This document shows positions 1 through 7,777 of a stretch of DNA of 64,000 nucleotides, piece by piece. Both the position numbers and the translations under genes were made by a program. Numbering within the stretch: position 1 is the stretch's first letter; every line of letters starts with the position of its first letter. The notes under the pieces are model-generated. The model was not told where the DNA came from, made no database searches, and was given only the letters and a program-made list of their open reading frames with translations. Source of the stretch: an uncultured Lachnospiraceae bacterium (GTDB lineage: Bacteria; Bacillota; Clostridia; Lachnospirales; Lachnospiraceae); contig CAJTRU010000001.1 in NCBI GenBank assembly GCA_910579085.1, forward strand, positions 47,735 through 111,734. The letters run 5' to 3'.

Positions 1-1359
1 AAGGAAAAAGTACTTGGAGCACTACATTCAGGTAAAATAGATACTGCGGAACTGGCAATGCCAGCCCTTGCTGATTCTATTATGCTTACCATGAAACATC
101 ATGGTTTTCTTGAACCATTTAATGAGGCATTTAAGGATAAACGCAGTGATAACCTCCATATACCTTCAAATATACTGCTGGCACTTGCCATTACTGCAAA
201 ACTGAAACAAAAAACAAGCCTTACAGATATCCCTTTTGCAGTTTCAGATGCAGGGCTGCTTGCAGAACTTGGCTGGAATACATGGGATTATGGGCGTAAT
301 GTAACTGAAGGGCTCTTTTCTGAAAGTGTAATGCGTAAACTTGTAAAAAAATACAACAGTGAAGAACTGGTTTCTTTTTATAACCATTATGTGCAGGATT
401 ATGCATTAGAAAACCTTGGCGTACAGCCATGCATACATATACTGGACTGTACTAAAATCCCTGTTAACCTTAGTAATACAAATTATGAAAATTCCTCTGT
501 TGTAACCATAGACGGTGAAACCATGCGTGGATACAAGCTTGGTGTACTGCGTGGCGTCATGGATGATTCAGGCGTAGCAGAAGAAATTGTCTTTGGTACT
601 TTAAAAACCCATGATATGGAATTATGCAGGGAAATGTTAAAAAACACTCCATGTTTCCATGAAAATGACATCTTAATAAATGACAGGGGGTTCCTGTCAC
701 GTGAAATGGCAAATTACCTTAAAACAGAACGTAAAGTTGACACATATATCCCTGCAAGGGAAAACATGGACATATTTAAAGACGCAGTATCACTGGCTGT
801 TTCCAGTGGTAAATGGCAGAAACACCCAGATAAAAAAAGAAAAGACCAGGAAATACAGCTTGTAAAGTCCCTTGGACTGTTATGGGCAAGTGACACCCCT
901 GAAAAAGATGTCCCTGTCAATGCTTGTGTTGTGCATGACAAAAAAGCAGACAAGTTCTTTGTTTTTATGACCACTGATACCACAAAAACTGCGCGCCAGA
1001 TTATCCAGATATATGAACTGCGCCCAGAAATAGAAGAAGACTTCCGCCAGATGAAAGATTTCTGGAAATTAAGCAGTTTTAAAAGTACAAAATACAATTA
1101 TATTACTTTCCATATTATAATGACCCTGGCCGGCTACCTTTTCTTCCAGATATACAAAAACCTTGAAGAAGGGCAGGCTTACACAGGCAAATCCTTGCCT
1201 GTCGTTGCCAAAAACTACAAAGAAACCAAACCAAAAGAGGTAGTTGTATACGTGGGACAGTATTTTGGTATTTTCCCATTCCTTGAATTTTTAAAAATCT
1301 ATGCAGAATGCACATTAGAAGTAAGACAGCTTCTTGACCCGGTTCTTGCTAAAGTATAG
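1..1359 (+). CDS. IS4-type DDE transposase, 5' end outside window
   Basis: The frame is open from base 1, before the first ATG at 58, so the gene starts upstream of the window and only its 3' part (452 codons) is seen. Counting from that ATG, an RNase-H-like DDE core is visible: D130 in HILDCTKIP, D209 in ILINDRGF, and a C-terminal signature Y319-x2-R322-x3-E326-x6-K333, which is the Y(2)R(3)E(6)K hallmark of the IS4 family. It would catalyse cut-and-paste movement of its own insertion sequence. The coding part seen is intact, with no frameshift. I cannot see the left end of the element. An inverted repeat follows the stop by about 50 bases and may be its terminator or part of the right end. 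Exact IS family (IS4 versus IS1634) is not settled. Confidence 0.85.
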   Translation, partial: KEKVLGALHSGKIDTAELAMPALADSIMLTMKHHGFLEPFNEAFKDKRSDNLHIPSNILLALAITAKLKQKTSLTDIPFAVSDAGLLAELGWNTWDYGRNVTEGLFSESVMRKLVKKYNSEELVSFYNHYVQDYALENLGVQPCIHILDCTKIPVNLSNTNYENSSVVTIDGETMRGYKLGVLRGVMDDSGVAEEIVFGTLKTHDMELCREMLKNTPCFHENDILINDRGFLSREMANYLKTERKVDTYIPARENMDIFKDAVSLAVSSGKWQKHPDKKRKDQEIQLVKSLGLLWASDTPEKDVPVNACVVHDKKADKFFVFMTTDTTKTARQIIQIYELRPEIEEDFRQMKDFWKLSSFKSTKYNYITFHIIMTLAGYLFFQIYKNLEEGQAYTGKSLPVVAKNYKETKPKEVVVYVGQYFGIFPFLEFLKIYAECTLEVRQLLDPVLAKV

Positions 1360-1409
1360 CATGTTTTTTATAATATTTTCAAAAGACTAATTGAAGTTGT
1401 AAATTTGTG

Positions 1410-1449
1410 GTGACAGGTTTTTTTATAAGGAATATTATAACCCTGTCAC
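1410..1449. terminator. inverted repeat between convergent transposase and AraC genes
   Basis: GTGACAGG at 1410-1417 pairs with CCTGTCAC at 1442-1449, and an inner TTATAA/TTATAA pair lies between them. It sits between two convergent genes, so it could be a bidirectional terminator, or the right end of the insertion sequence. Confidence 0.4.
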
Positions 1450-1479
1450 AAAAACTATTCATCAATCTACAAAAACACA

Positions 1480-2376
1480 TTATAACTGCAAATCCCTGTA
1501 ACTGTTGGGTGTTATATTATAATGCTCTTTAAATTTCCGGCAAAAATACCCAGGGCTGGTAAAGCCGCACTCATCTGCTATTACAGAAATTGTTTTTTCA
1601 GTAGAAGACAGCAGCTTTGCAGCATGTGCCAGCCTGTATTCTATAAGGTATGATACTGGGGAAGTACAAATACCGTTTTTAAAGATATAGAGGGCATTGT
1701 TCTTACTAACGGACACAGATGCAGCGATATCATCAAGTGAAATTTGTTCCTGGAAGTGTGTGTGTATAAATTGTATCATAATATAAAGTTTTGACTGCTG
1801 GCTTATTTTATAGTTTCTGGTGGATGGGCTGCTGGTGTCTTTGCAGTTCTGGTATAATAGCTGCCACATCTGGTAAAGTGACTGCACTGTTTCCAATTCT
1901 GGATTTGAATTATTTTCTTGTATATAAAATATATGGTTTAGAATTTTTATTACTTTATCCTGCCATTCTGTATAAGGACTAAAAATCTGGAATGTAATAG
2001 ACGAATGTATGACAGGGCTGATATATTTCTGGTAAATATGGCTTTGGGCAGAAGCCAGCAAAAGTGGTGAAAAAACAATATTAGGAAAAATAACAGTTTC
2101 CGTAGCTTCAAAACGGTGAATAACACCACTATTAATAAACATTCCATATCCGCTTTGTAATTCAATTTTATCTGCACCTATATAGCATATTGCTTTTCCC
2201 TTTGTTACATATACAAATTCTAATTCAGGATGCCAGTGCCAGCCTATACAATGCAAATCAAACTGCCAGATGTCTTCTAAATAGTAAGCAAAGGGATATT
2301 GTGCATTTCCGTGTTGCACGTTTTCAAGGTAAGTATCATCAGTGCTTACCGCAGAATAGTTATTAAAAGGCTTCAT
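1480..2376 (-). CDS. AraC-family transcriptional regulator
   Basis: Product of 298 residues. The N-terminal half is a cupin-like sugar-binding domain (WHWHPELEFVYVTKGKA, then a GYGMFINSGVIHRF segment typical of AraC cupins). The C-terminal 100 residues hold two helix-turn-helix motifs (ISLDDIAASVSVSKN and ISVIADECGFTSPGYFCRKFK) ending in the family's FKEHYNITPNSYR. I choose ATG 2376 because GGAG lies 11 bases upstream; a GTG four codons earlier has the GGAG almost touching it. It is divergent from the DUF1349 gene, its most likely target. Effector unknown. Confidence 0.88.
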   Translation of the reverse strand: MKPFNNYSAVSTDDTYLENVQHGNAQYPFAYYLEDIWQFDLHCIGWHWHPELEFVYVTKGKAICYIGADKIELQSGYGMFINSGVIHRFEATETVIFPNIVFSPLLLASAQSHIYQKYISPVIHSSITFQIFSPYTEWQDKVIKILNHIFYIQENNSNPELETVQSLYQMWQLLYQNCKDTSSPSTRNYKISQQSKLYIMIQFIHTHFQEQISLDDIAASVSVSKNNALYIFKNGICTSPVSYLIEYRLAHAAKLLSSTEKTISVIADECGFTSPGYFCRKFKEHYNITPNSYRDLQL

Positions 2377-2512
2377 ATGTAATATCACACTCCAGAAATT
2401 TTTTGTGTTATTTTACCATAAGTAAGTGATTATGTGCAATGAATATTGAAAAGGACAATGATATAATTCATAAATAAAATAATTCTTTTTGATACAGGAA
2501 AGGGGATATAAA

Positions 2513-3121
2513 ATGAATATTGGGTTTTTAGAGATGAAACCGGAGTGGATACGTAAACCAGAAAATGTTGTTGTAACTGGAAATAGTGTTGAGATTATTA
2601 CTGAAAGGGGTACCGATTTATGGGCAAGAACATATTATGGATTTCAAAATGATAATGCTCCAGTTTTCCAGGTTAAAACAGATGAGGAATTTTTTTCTTT
2701 TAATGTCAAAACACAGTTTGAAAGCAAGGACAGGTTTGACCAGTGCGGGGTTGTTATGTATTTAGATAGTGATAACTGGTTTAAGGCGTCTATAGAATAT
2801 GAAAATGAACGTTTCCAAAGATTGGGCAGTGTAGTTACTAATAAGGGTTATTCGGACTGGGCAACTACAGATATTCCATCAGATATAAAGGAAATGTACT
2901 ACCGGTTTAGCAGGAGAAAGAGTGACTACTGCATAGAGTATAGTTATGATGGAAAAGATTATAGGCAGATGCGTATTTTCCATATGGTACAGGGGGCTGG
3001 CAGTATTTCATTTGGGATATATGCCTGTAGCCCCACAACAGGCACATATAAAGCAATATTTACAGATATGCAGGTTACAGACTGTACGTGGAAGGCAGAT
3101 AATAACTGGAAGGAAAATTAA
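2513..3121 (+). CDS. DUF1349-family beta-sandwich protein
   Basis: Product of 202 residues with no signal peptide. It resembles the DUF1349 (YesU-like) concanavalin-fold family: an N-terminal WIRKPENVVV segment, then DLWARTYYGFQNDNAPVF, and the typical FDQCGVVMYLDSDNWFKASIEYE block followed by a C-terminal segment on accompanying conditions (GIYACSPTTGTYKAIFTDM). The start at 2513 is set by AAAGGGG eight bases upstream; an in-frame TTG at 2489 lies before that site and is unlikely to be used. Members often sit in carbohydrate loci, and this one is divergent from an AraC gene. A TATAAT hexamer lies upstream near 2459. Biochemical role unknown. Confidence 0.8.
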   Translation: MNIGFLEMKPEWIRKPENVVVTGNSVEIITERGTDLWARTYYGFQNDNAPVFQVKTDEEFFSFNVKTQFESKDRFDQCGVVMYLDSDNWFKASIEYENERFQRLGSVVTNKGYSDWATTDIPSDIKEMYYRFSRRKSDYCIEYSYDGKDYRQMRIFHMVQGAGSISFGIYACSPTTGTYKAIFTDMQVTDCTWKADNNWKEN

Positions 3122-3210
3122 TTCTTAAAATATTTTAATATTTGGTTCAGCAGGTTTTATAGTGGAATTTAAATACAGATTTTTTTTGTGGCATTATAGG
3201 TGGAGGTGAA

Positions 3211-3441
3211 CACGTCCGTTTCATAAATTCCTGTACAATAAACTGTATGCAGGATAATTTGCAGTTATCTTATACCATATGTTTTATTATAGCTTTATGT
3301 GCCGCTGCGTGGCTTACCGTAGCGGAATGCGTACAAAAGCCATGCCTCCGGCATGCTTTTTTTACTGGATATCCTGGCTCTGGCACTGGAAACCGTCCGT
3401 CCACTAACAAAAGATAACTGGAAATTTATGAAACGGACGTG
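3211..3441. repeat. modular intergenic repeat R1 with 19-bp terminal inverted repeats
   Basis: CACGTCCGTTTCATAAATT at 3211-3229 is matched by its exact reverse complement at 3423-3441, giving a 231-bp element with perfect 19-bp ends. Inside are a GATAA/TTATC stem, a CCGCTGCG/CGTAGCGG hairpin near 3301-3325 and a CTGGCTCTGGCAC module near 3374. The inner ~110 bp recur in inverted orientation at about 25551-25665. No open reading frame is credible, so it looks like a non-autonomous element. Confidence 0.75.
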
Positions 3442-3443
3442 AA

Positions 3444-3508
3444 TATAAGGAGCTGCCACACTAAGAATGAAAACTTTCTTAATGTTACAGCTCCTTATAC
3501 ATTTTTTA
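3444..3508 (+). terminator. stem-loop with T tract
   Basis: TATAAGGAGCTG at 3444-3455 pairs perfectly with CAGCTCCTTATA at 3488-3499, with an inner TAAGAA/TTCTTA stem, and a T6 run follows at 3502-3507 on the plus strand. It lies between a plus-strand repeat and the convergent end of the NSS transporter gene, and may stop transcription in both directions. Confidence 0.55.
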
Positions 3509-3516
3509 ACACATTT

Positions 3517-4917
3517 CTATATCCAGCTTATTATTCCTGCTGATTTTAACAAAAGTACTATCAGAAGTATTGGTGCAACCACTTTAATCATTGGTACATA
3601 AAGCCACTTTCTGCCAAATTTACAGCCACTTTTTTCTACTTCGTCTATTATTGTCTTTGGTTTTACAATCCACCCTATAAGTATACATGTACCTATTGCA
3701 ACAACCGGCATGAACAGGTTATTACTTATATAATCCATAATATCAAGTATCTGTGCTACTACACCATTAGGAAGTGTAACTTCAAAATACAGGGCATTAT
3801 ACCCAAGGCATACTATTATCCCTGCAATTAATGCTATAATACCTTCAATACATGCTGCTTTAGTCCTTGAAATATGGAACTGGTCCATAAAGCTTGAAAC
3901 TACAGCCTCCATAACTGACATTGCGCTTGTTACTGCCGCAAAAAGCACCATTGCAAAGAAAAGGCATCCTACTATATTGCCTATCCTGCCCATTGCTGCA
4001 AATACTTTTGGAAGTGATACAAACATAAGGCTTGGCCCTGATGCCTGCATCCCCTCTGCACCCATAAAAGTAAATACTGCTGGTATAATCATTACACCTG
4101 CAAGAAACGCTACTGCTGTATCAAATATTTCAATCTGGTTTATAGACCTTGTAAGGTTTGCATCATCTTTTACATATGAACCGTATGCAACCATAATTCC
4201 CATTGCAACACTAAGACTGAAGAAAAGCTGTCCCATTGCATCTACAAGCACTGAGAAAAACCCTTTTACAGTCAGGCCGTCAAAGTTGGGGACTACATAA
4301 ACCTTAAACCCTTCAAGACCTGTCCTTGTAACTCCGTCTGCACCAGTATGTTTTATAGTAAGCGAAAAAACAGCAATAATTACAACTAACAGCAGAAGCA
4401 CTGGCATAATTATCTGTGAGGAAGCTTCTATCCCCTTATTAACACCCCTGAATATAATAAATGCAACTGCAAACATAAATAAAAACATCATTATTAATGG
4501 TTCTATATTACTTGTTATAAAACCAGTAAAGTACCCGTCCTCTGCGGCTGCCATTCCATTGCCTGTAAGATATGCAATAAAATATTTGAGCACCCATCCG
4601 CCTATTGCACAGTAGTAAGGCAGTATTATAACTGGCACAATACATGCTATAATACCAAGCGGTTTCCAGCTTTTATGTATCTTGCCATAAGCTGTAAGCG
4701 GGCTCTGTTTTGTTTTCCTTCCAATGGCAATTTCCGTACTAAGCAGCGTAAAGCCAAATGTCAGTGCAAGAACCAGGTATATAACCAGGAACAGCCCTCC
4801 CCCGTCTTTAGCTGCAAGGTACGGAAACCTCCATATATTTCCAAGGCCTACGGCACTTCCGGCGGCTGCCAGTACAAAGCCTATAGTACCCGAAAACGAA
4901 TTACGTTCTTTTTTCAT
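3517..4917 (-). CDS. sodium:neurotransmitter symporter (NSS) family transporter
   Basis: Product of 466 residues, the usual length for bacterial LeuT/MhsT-type Na+-coupled amino-acid symporters. The unwound TM1 substrate/sodium site is clear: AAAGSAVGLGNIWRFPY at residues 16-32. About eleven to twelve hydrophobic segments follow, including TM3 around IILPYYCAIGGWVLKYF and TM6 around FFSLSVAMGIMVAYGSY, both conserved in the family. Start ATG 4917 has AAAGGGA seven bases upstream. It probably imports an amino acid with Na+ in the plasma membrane; the substrate cannot be told from sequence. It stands alone, flanked by intergenic repeats on both sides. Confidence 0.92.
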   Translation of the reverse strand: MKKERNSFSGTIGFVLAAAGSAVGLGNIWRFPYLAAKDGGGLFLVIYLVLALTFGFTLLSTEIAIGRKTKQSPLTAYGKIHKSWKPLGIIACIVPVIILPYYCAIGGWVLKYFIAYLTGNGMAAAEDGYFTGFITSNIEPLIMMFLFMFAVAFIIFRGVNKGIEASSQIIMPVLLLLVVIIAVFSLTIKHTGADGVTRTGLEGFKVYVVPNFDGLTVKGFFSVLVDAMGQLFFSLSVAMGIMVAYGSYVKDDANLTRSINQIEIFDTAVAFLAGVMIIPAVFTFMGAEGMQASGPSLMFVSLPKVFAAMGRIGNIVGCLFFAMVLFAAVTSAMSVMEAVVSSFMDQFHISRTKAACIEGIIALIAGIIVCLGYNALYFEVTLPNGVVAQILDIMDYISNNLFMPVVAIGTCILIGWIVKPKTIIDEVEKSGCKFGRKWLYVPMIKVVAPILLIVLLLKSAGIISWI

Positions 4918-5002
4918 ATCAAACTCCCTTTCTCTTTATTTAAAATAATAAAGTTATTATAACCTATAGGGAGTTTTGTTGCAACTTCTAATTATTTTGG
5001 CA

Positions 5003-5084
5003 CACCCGTTTCATAAACTTTTATACATAAAATTTGCAAATATAAGATAATTTCCAAAATACAAGAATTTATGAAACAGACGTG
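5003..5084. repeat. short intergenic repeat R2
   Basis: An 82-bp copy of the same family as R1: CACCCGTTTCATAAAC at the left and AATTTATGAAACAGACGTG at the right form imperfect inverted ends, and the core contains ATATAAGATAATTTCC. It is the shortest copy seen. The rest of the gap up to 5222 holds nothing I recognise. Confidence 0.65.
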
Positions 5085-5222
5085 ATTCTTTTGCAAGAAC
5101 ACAAAGTTTCTGGCGAAATTCACATACAAAACCAAAAAGCCAATCCACTTTCCATTTTATAAGAATGCATAACAAGGCAACAAGAAAAAATTCCAACCAG
5201 CAATCCTAACCATACATCTAAA

Positions 5223-5402
5223 TTATACCTTCTGTAGTTTACTCTCCTCAATCTCCCCATGAAATGCCCTGCCCTTATTATTGTAATAATCCATTCGTTC
5301 CTGCTGGGTCATATCTTTTGTGAGATAATAATTATATTCCCGCAGCTTATGGATATCATCAATCGTAAAATCAAGACTGAGAACTGGTTTCTCCATAATC
5401 AT
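5223..5402 (-). CDS. 59-residue partner (putative antitoxin) of the PIN protein
   Basis: A short gene of 59 codons, starting MIMEKPVLSLDFTIDDIHKL and ending in a charged helix (KGRAFHGEIEESKLQKV). Its ATG overlaps the stop of the upstream PIN gene as ATGA, the layout of translationally coupled toxin-antitoxin pairs; here the toxin comes first. The FTIDDIHKLREYNYYLTKDM segment resembles small proteins that accompany PIN-domain genes in Clostridia. No DNA-binding motif is obvious. Antitoxin function is inferred from position and size only. Because the toxin gene is broken, this partner may be a remnant that is still intact. Confidence 0.65.
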   Translation of the reverse strand: MIMEKPVLSLDFTIDDIHKLREYNYYLTKDMTQQERMDYYNNKGRAFHGEIEESKLQKV

Positions 5403-5874
5403 CCCTCACTTTCTAACAATACTGTTGGACTAAGGATATCTATATTCTTATAACCCTCTAAGTTTGTTACCGCCCTTATACCATGAATGGTTTTAATATT
5501 TACAATGTGTTTAAAATTCCACGAAATAATGCAATCACAATTATTCACAACTGCTGCTCCTATATGCTGGCAGTCATCATAACTCTTCGGTGTCAGAATC
5601 CCTAAGTCAATCATTTTCTGTGCAACACCCAGCGCTTCAACAGTTATATCCAAAATTGTATACGAAATCTGTGCCATGTATTCCTTCAACTGGCTTCTTT
5701 TAGGTTCTGGACATGCAGATACTTCCTCCAATGTAACAGTAGACAGGTAACATCATACATTCCTTCACGGAACAATTCCCATAATTGTAAAGTATCTGCC
5801 ATCTTTTCAGGAACATCCTCTTGCATTAAATGACTAATAACAGACGTGTCCAAATAAACTTTTAATTTCCGCAT
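5399..5874 (-). pseudogene. PIN-domain protein (VapC-like toxin), frameshifted
   Basis: Two reading frames make one PIN protein. The first begins MRKLKVYLDTSVISHLMQ (the first catalytic Asp in LDTSVIS) and runs to ...GMYDV near 5748; the second resumes as LSTVTLEEVSACPEPKR and carries the later acidic residues (DDCQHIGAAVVNNCDCIISWNFKHI). One missing T in GATGTTACCTG (5741-5754 region) would restore DVYLSTVTLEE, as expected for the family. ATG 5874 has AGGAG eight bases upstream. An intact PIN protein is an RNase of a type II toxin-antitoxin system. Either a true inactivating deletion or a sequencing error explains the break. Confidence 0.75.
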
Positions 5875-5880
5875 TTTCAT

Positions 5881-6167
5881 CTCTCCTCATTTACAGTATA
5901 CTAAATCCCTTGTAATTTATCAATTTCCAAATTCTTTTTTGCCATGTAGGAAAGGAAAAAACATCAACCTTTTTACTACAATCAAATTTTGTAGTTTTCA
6001 TATCAATTATTTTCTTTCTACTTATATCAGGGCTTATGGAAATATTGTTTGTGCCCAATTATGTACCATCTTTCAAAAACCTATATAAATTTATATTTGG
6101 GTATATCAGAATGTCAAAGCCCTGACATCCAGTATTCATGGGCTTTTAAGGAGTTTTATAAAGATAT
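5881..6167. other. intergenic, no gene recognised
   Basis: About 290 AT-rich bases between the PIN gene and repeat R3. I see no ribosome-binding site followed by a plausible frame and no RNA gene. Confidence 0.5.
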
Positions 6168-6349
6168 GGGAAATCTATGAAACCATCATACAGATTTATT
6201 ACAAATACATGATAAAAGGTTTCCATGCAAGATGCCAGAATTATTCTGGCTCTGGCACAGAAACCATCCGTTTTACAACAACACAAGATAATTTGCAATT
6301 ATCCTAATACTTGCATATTGGGAACACAGAAATTTATGAAACAGTTGTG
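6168..6349. repeat. modular intergenic repeat R3
   Basis: It contains the shared modules ATTATTCTGGCTCTGGCAC, GAAACCATCCGTTTTAC, AAGATAATTTGCAATTATC and the terminal sequence AATTTATGAAACAGTTGTG at 6331-6349. The terminal sequence overlaps the last codons of the symporter gene that ends at 6334. Confidence 0.65.
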
Positions 6350-7707
6350 TTTTCCCTGATTAAAGCATTTGCACGCTCTACTTTAAGCCTTGAAAGGAAT
6401 ATTGTAATTATAAAGTTTATTATAAGTGGTATCCATAAATACATAAAATACAACATGTTAATACATGATGATGCCTGCACCGCAGCATTTGGAATATAAC
6501 CGCTTGCATCAAGCAGCCATCCTGAAAGTGCTGTTCCAATGCCACCTCCTATTTTTACACCAAGGGAAGTACAGGAATACATTGTCCCGTCAACACGTTT
6601 GCCTTTTGTTAAAAATGTATATTCTGAACATTCTGCAATTAATGCATTTAAGTCACCCTGGAGCGGGCTCATGCCAAGTGACGCAATTCCTGAGAACAGC
6701 AGCATAAGTGGTACGTTTCCCATATAACCTGCCACAATTACAAGCCCTCTTGCCACTGTAGCAAGTATATATCCTGAAAGGTTTAACTTATACATCCCCT
6801 TAAACCTCTTAACCAGGAAAGGTGTAAGCAGAAGCCCTCCAATAAGCGGTATATTAATTGCCCATGCAAAAACCCCTAAAAGCGATTTATCACCAAGTAT
6901 ATAAGTCATAAAGAATATGCCCATATTAAGCGTTGCTGTAAATATCTGCATAAGAATATACATTACACAGATAATAATATAATATTTATTGGATATAAGC
7001 ATTTTGGCAGCTGTTTTAAGCCCGTATTTCTCTTCTTGTATATCTTCATTTACAGAATTTCCACTTTCCAGTTCTTCTTCTGGAAGTTCCTTAACAGATA
7101 ATACAGATATTGTGTTTACAACTAGTCCAATAACTGCATATATTATAGCTACTGCCTTCCAGCCTCCAGCGCCTCCTCCTAGCAAATCTACTGCACCAAC
7201 TGTAATTGTCTGGATTAACAGGCTTGTACCAAAGGCAAACATAAAACGTACTGAACCCATCTGCACACGTTCGCTGTCATTCTTGGTAATTAAGGCAGTA
7301 AGCGCTGAATATGCAATATTATTTGCAGTATAAAAAACTGCATTTAATAGTGTATATGCAATAAAGAACCATGCATACTGTGCAAAACTGCTAATACCCG
7401 CTGGTATCATAAAAAGCATTACAATCATTGCTGAACATCCAATATATGCCCATAACATCCAGGGCCTTGCCTTGCCCATTTTGCTTTTGGTTTTGTCAAT
7501 CATTGAGCCAAAGAAAATATCTGTAACCCCGTCAAATAGTTTTGATACCATCATTAATGTTCCAACTATGCCCGAACTCATGCCTATTGTATCTGTCAGG
7601 TAAATCATTAAGAATGATGATAAAAATGCATACACCACATTTCCCGCAATATCTCCCGAACCATACCCAACTTTATTATACCATTTTAAATATTTCTTTT
7701 CCCCCAT
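6334..7707 (-). CDS. GPH-family sugar:cation symporter (MFS type)
   Basis: Product of 457 residues with about twelve membrane spans. It starts MGEKKYLKWYNKVGYGSGDI, with GAGGAGGT eight bases upstream, and shows the family's DGVTDIFFGSMIDKTKSKMGKARPW motif region in the first cytoplasmic loop (melibiose permease type). There is no C-terminal EIIA domain as found in LacS. Gene order puts it 70 bp downstream of lacZ on the same strand, so a lactose or other beta-galactoside is the likely substrate. The last codons (encoding TTVS and the TAA) are supplied by the end of repeat R3, so the native C terminus was probably replaced. Confidence 0.9.
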   Translation of the reverse strand: MGEKKYLKWYNKVGYGSGDIAGNVVYAFLSSFLMIYLTDTIGMSSGIVGTLMMVSKLFDGVTDIFFGSMIDKTKSKMGKARPWMLWAYIGCSAMIVMLFMIPAGISSFAQYAWFFIAYTLLNAVFYTANNIAYSALTALITKNDSERVQMGSVRFMFAFGTSLLIQTITVGAVDLLGGGAGGWKAVAIIYAVIGLVVNTISVLSVKELPEEELESGNSVNEDIQEEKYGLKTAAKMLISNKYYIIICVMYILMQIFTATLNMGIFFMTYILGDKSLLGVFAWAINIPLIGGLLLTPFLVKRFKGMYKLNLSGYILATVARGLVIVAGYMGNVPLMLLFSGIASLGMSPLQGDLNALIAECSEYTFLTKGKRVDGTMYSCTSLGVKIGGGIGTALSGWLLDASGYIPNAAVQASSCINMLYFMYLWIPLIINFIITIFLSRLKVERANALIRENTTVS

Positions 7708-7777
7708 AAGTAGTTACCTCCTCTTTTGATATCATGGATATTATAGATATCCTGTATTACCATGGTATATACATGGA

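Noticed and set aside
5011..5196. 61-codon membrane-like frame on the minus strand
   Set aside because: TTG start without a ribosome-binding site, and it overlaps repeat R2.
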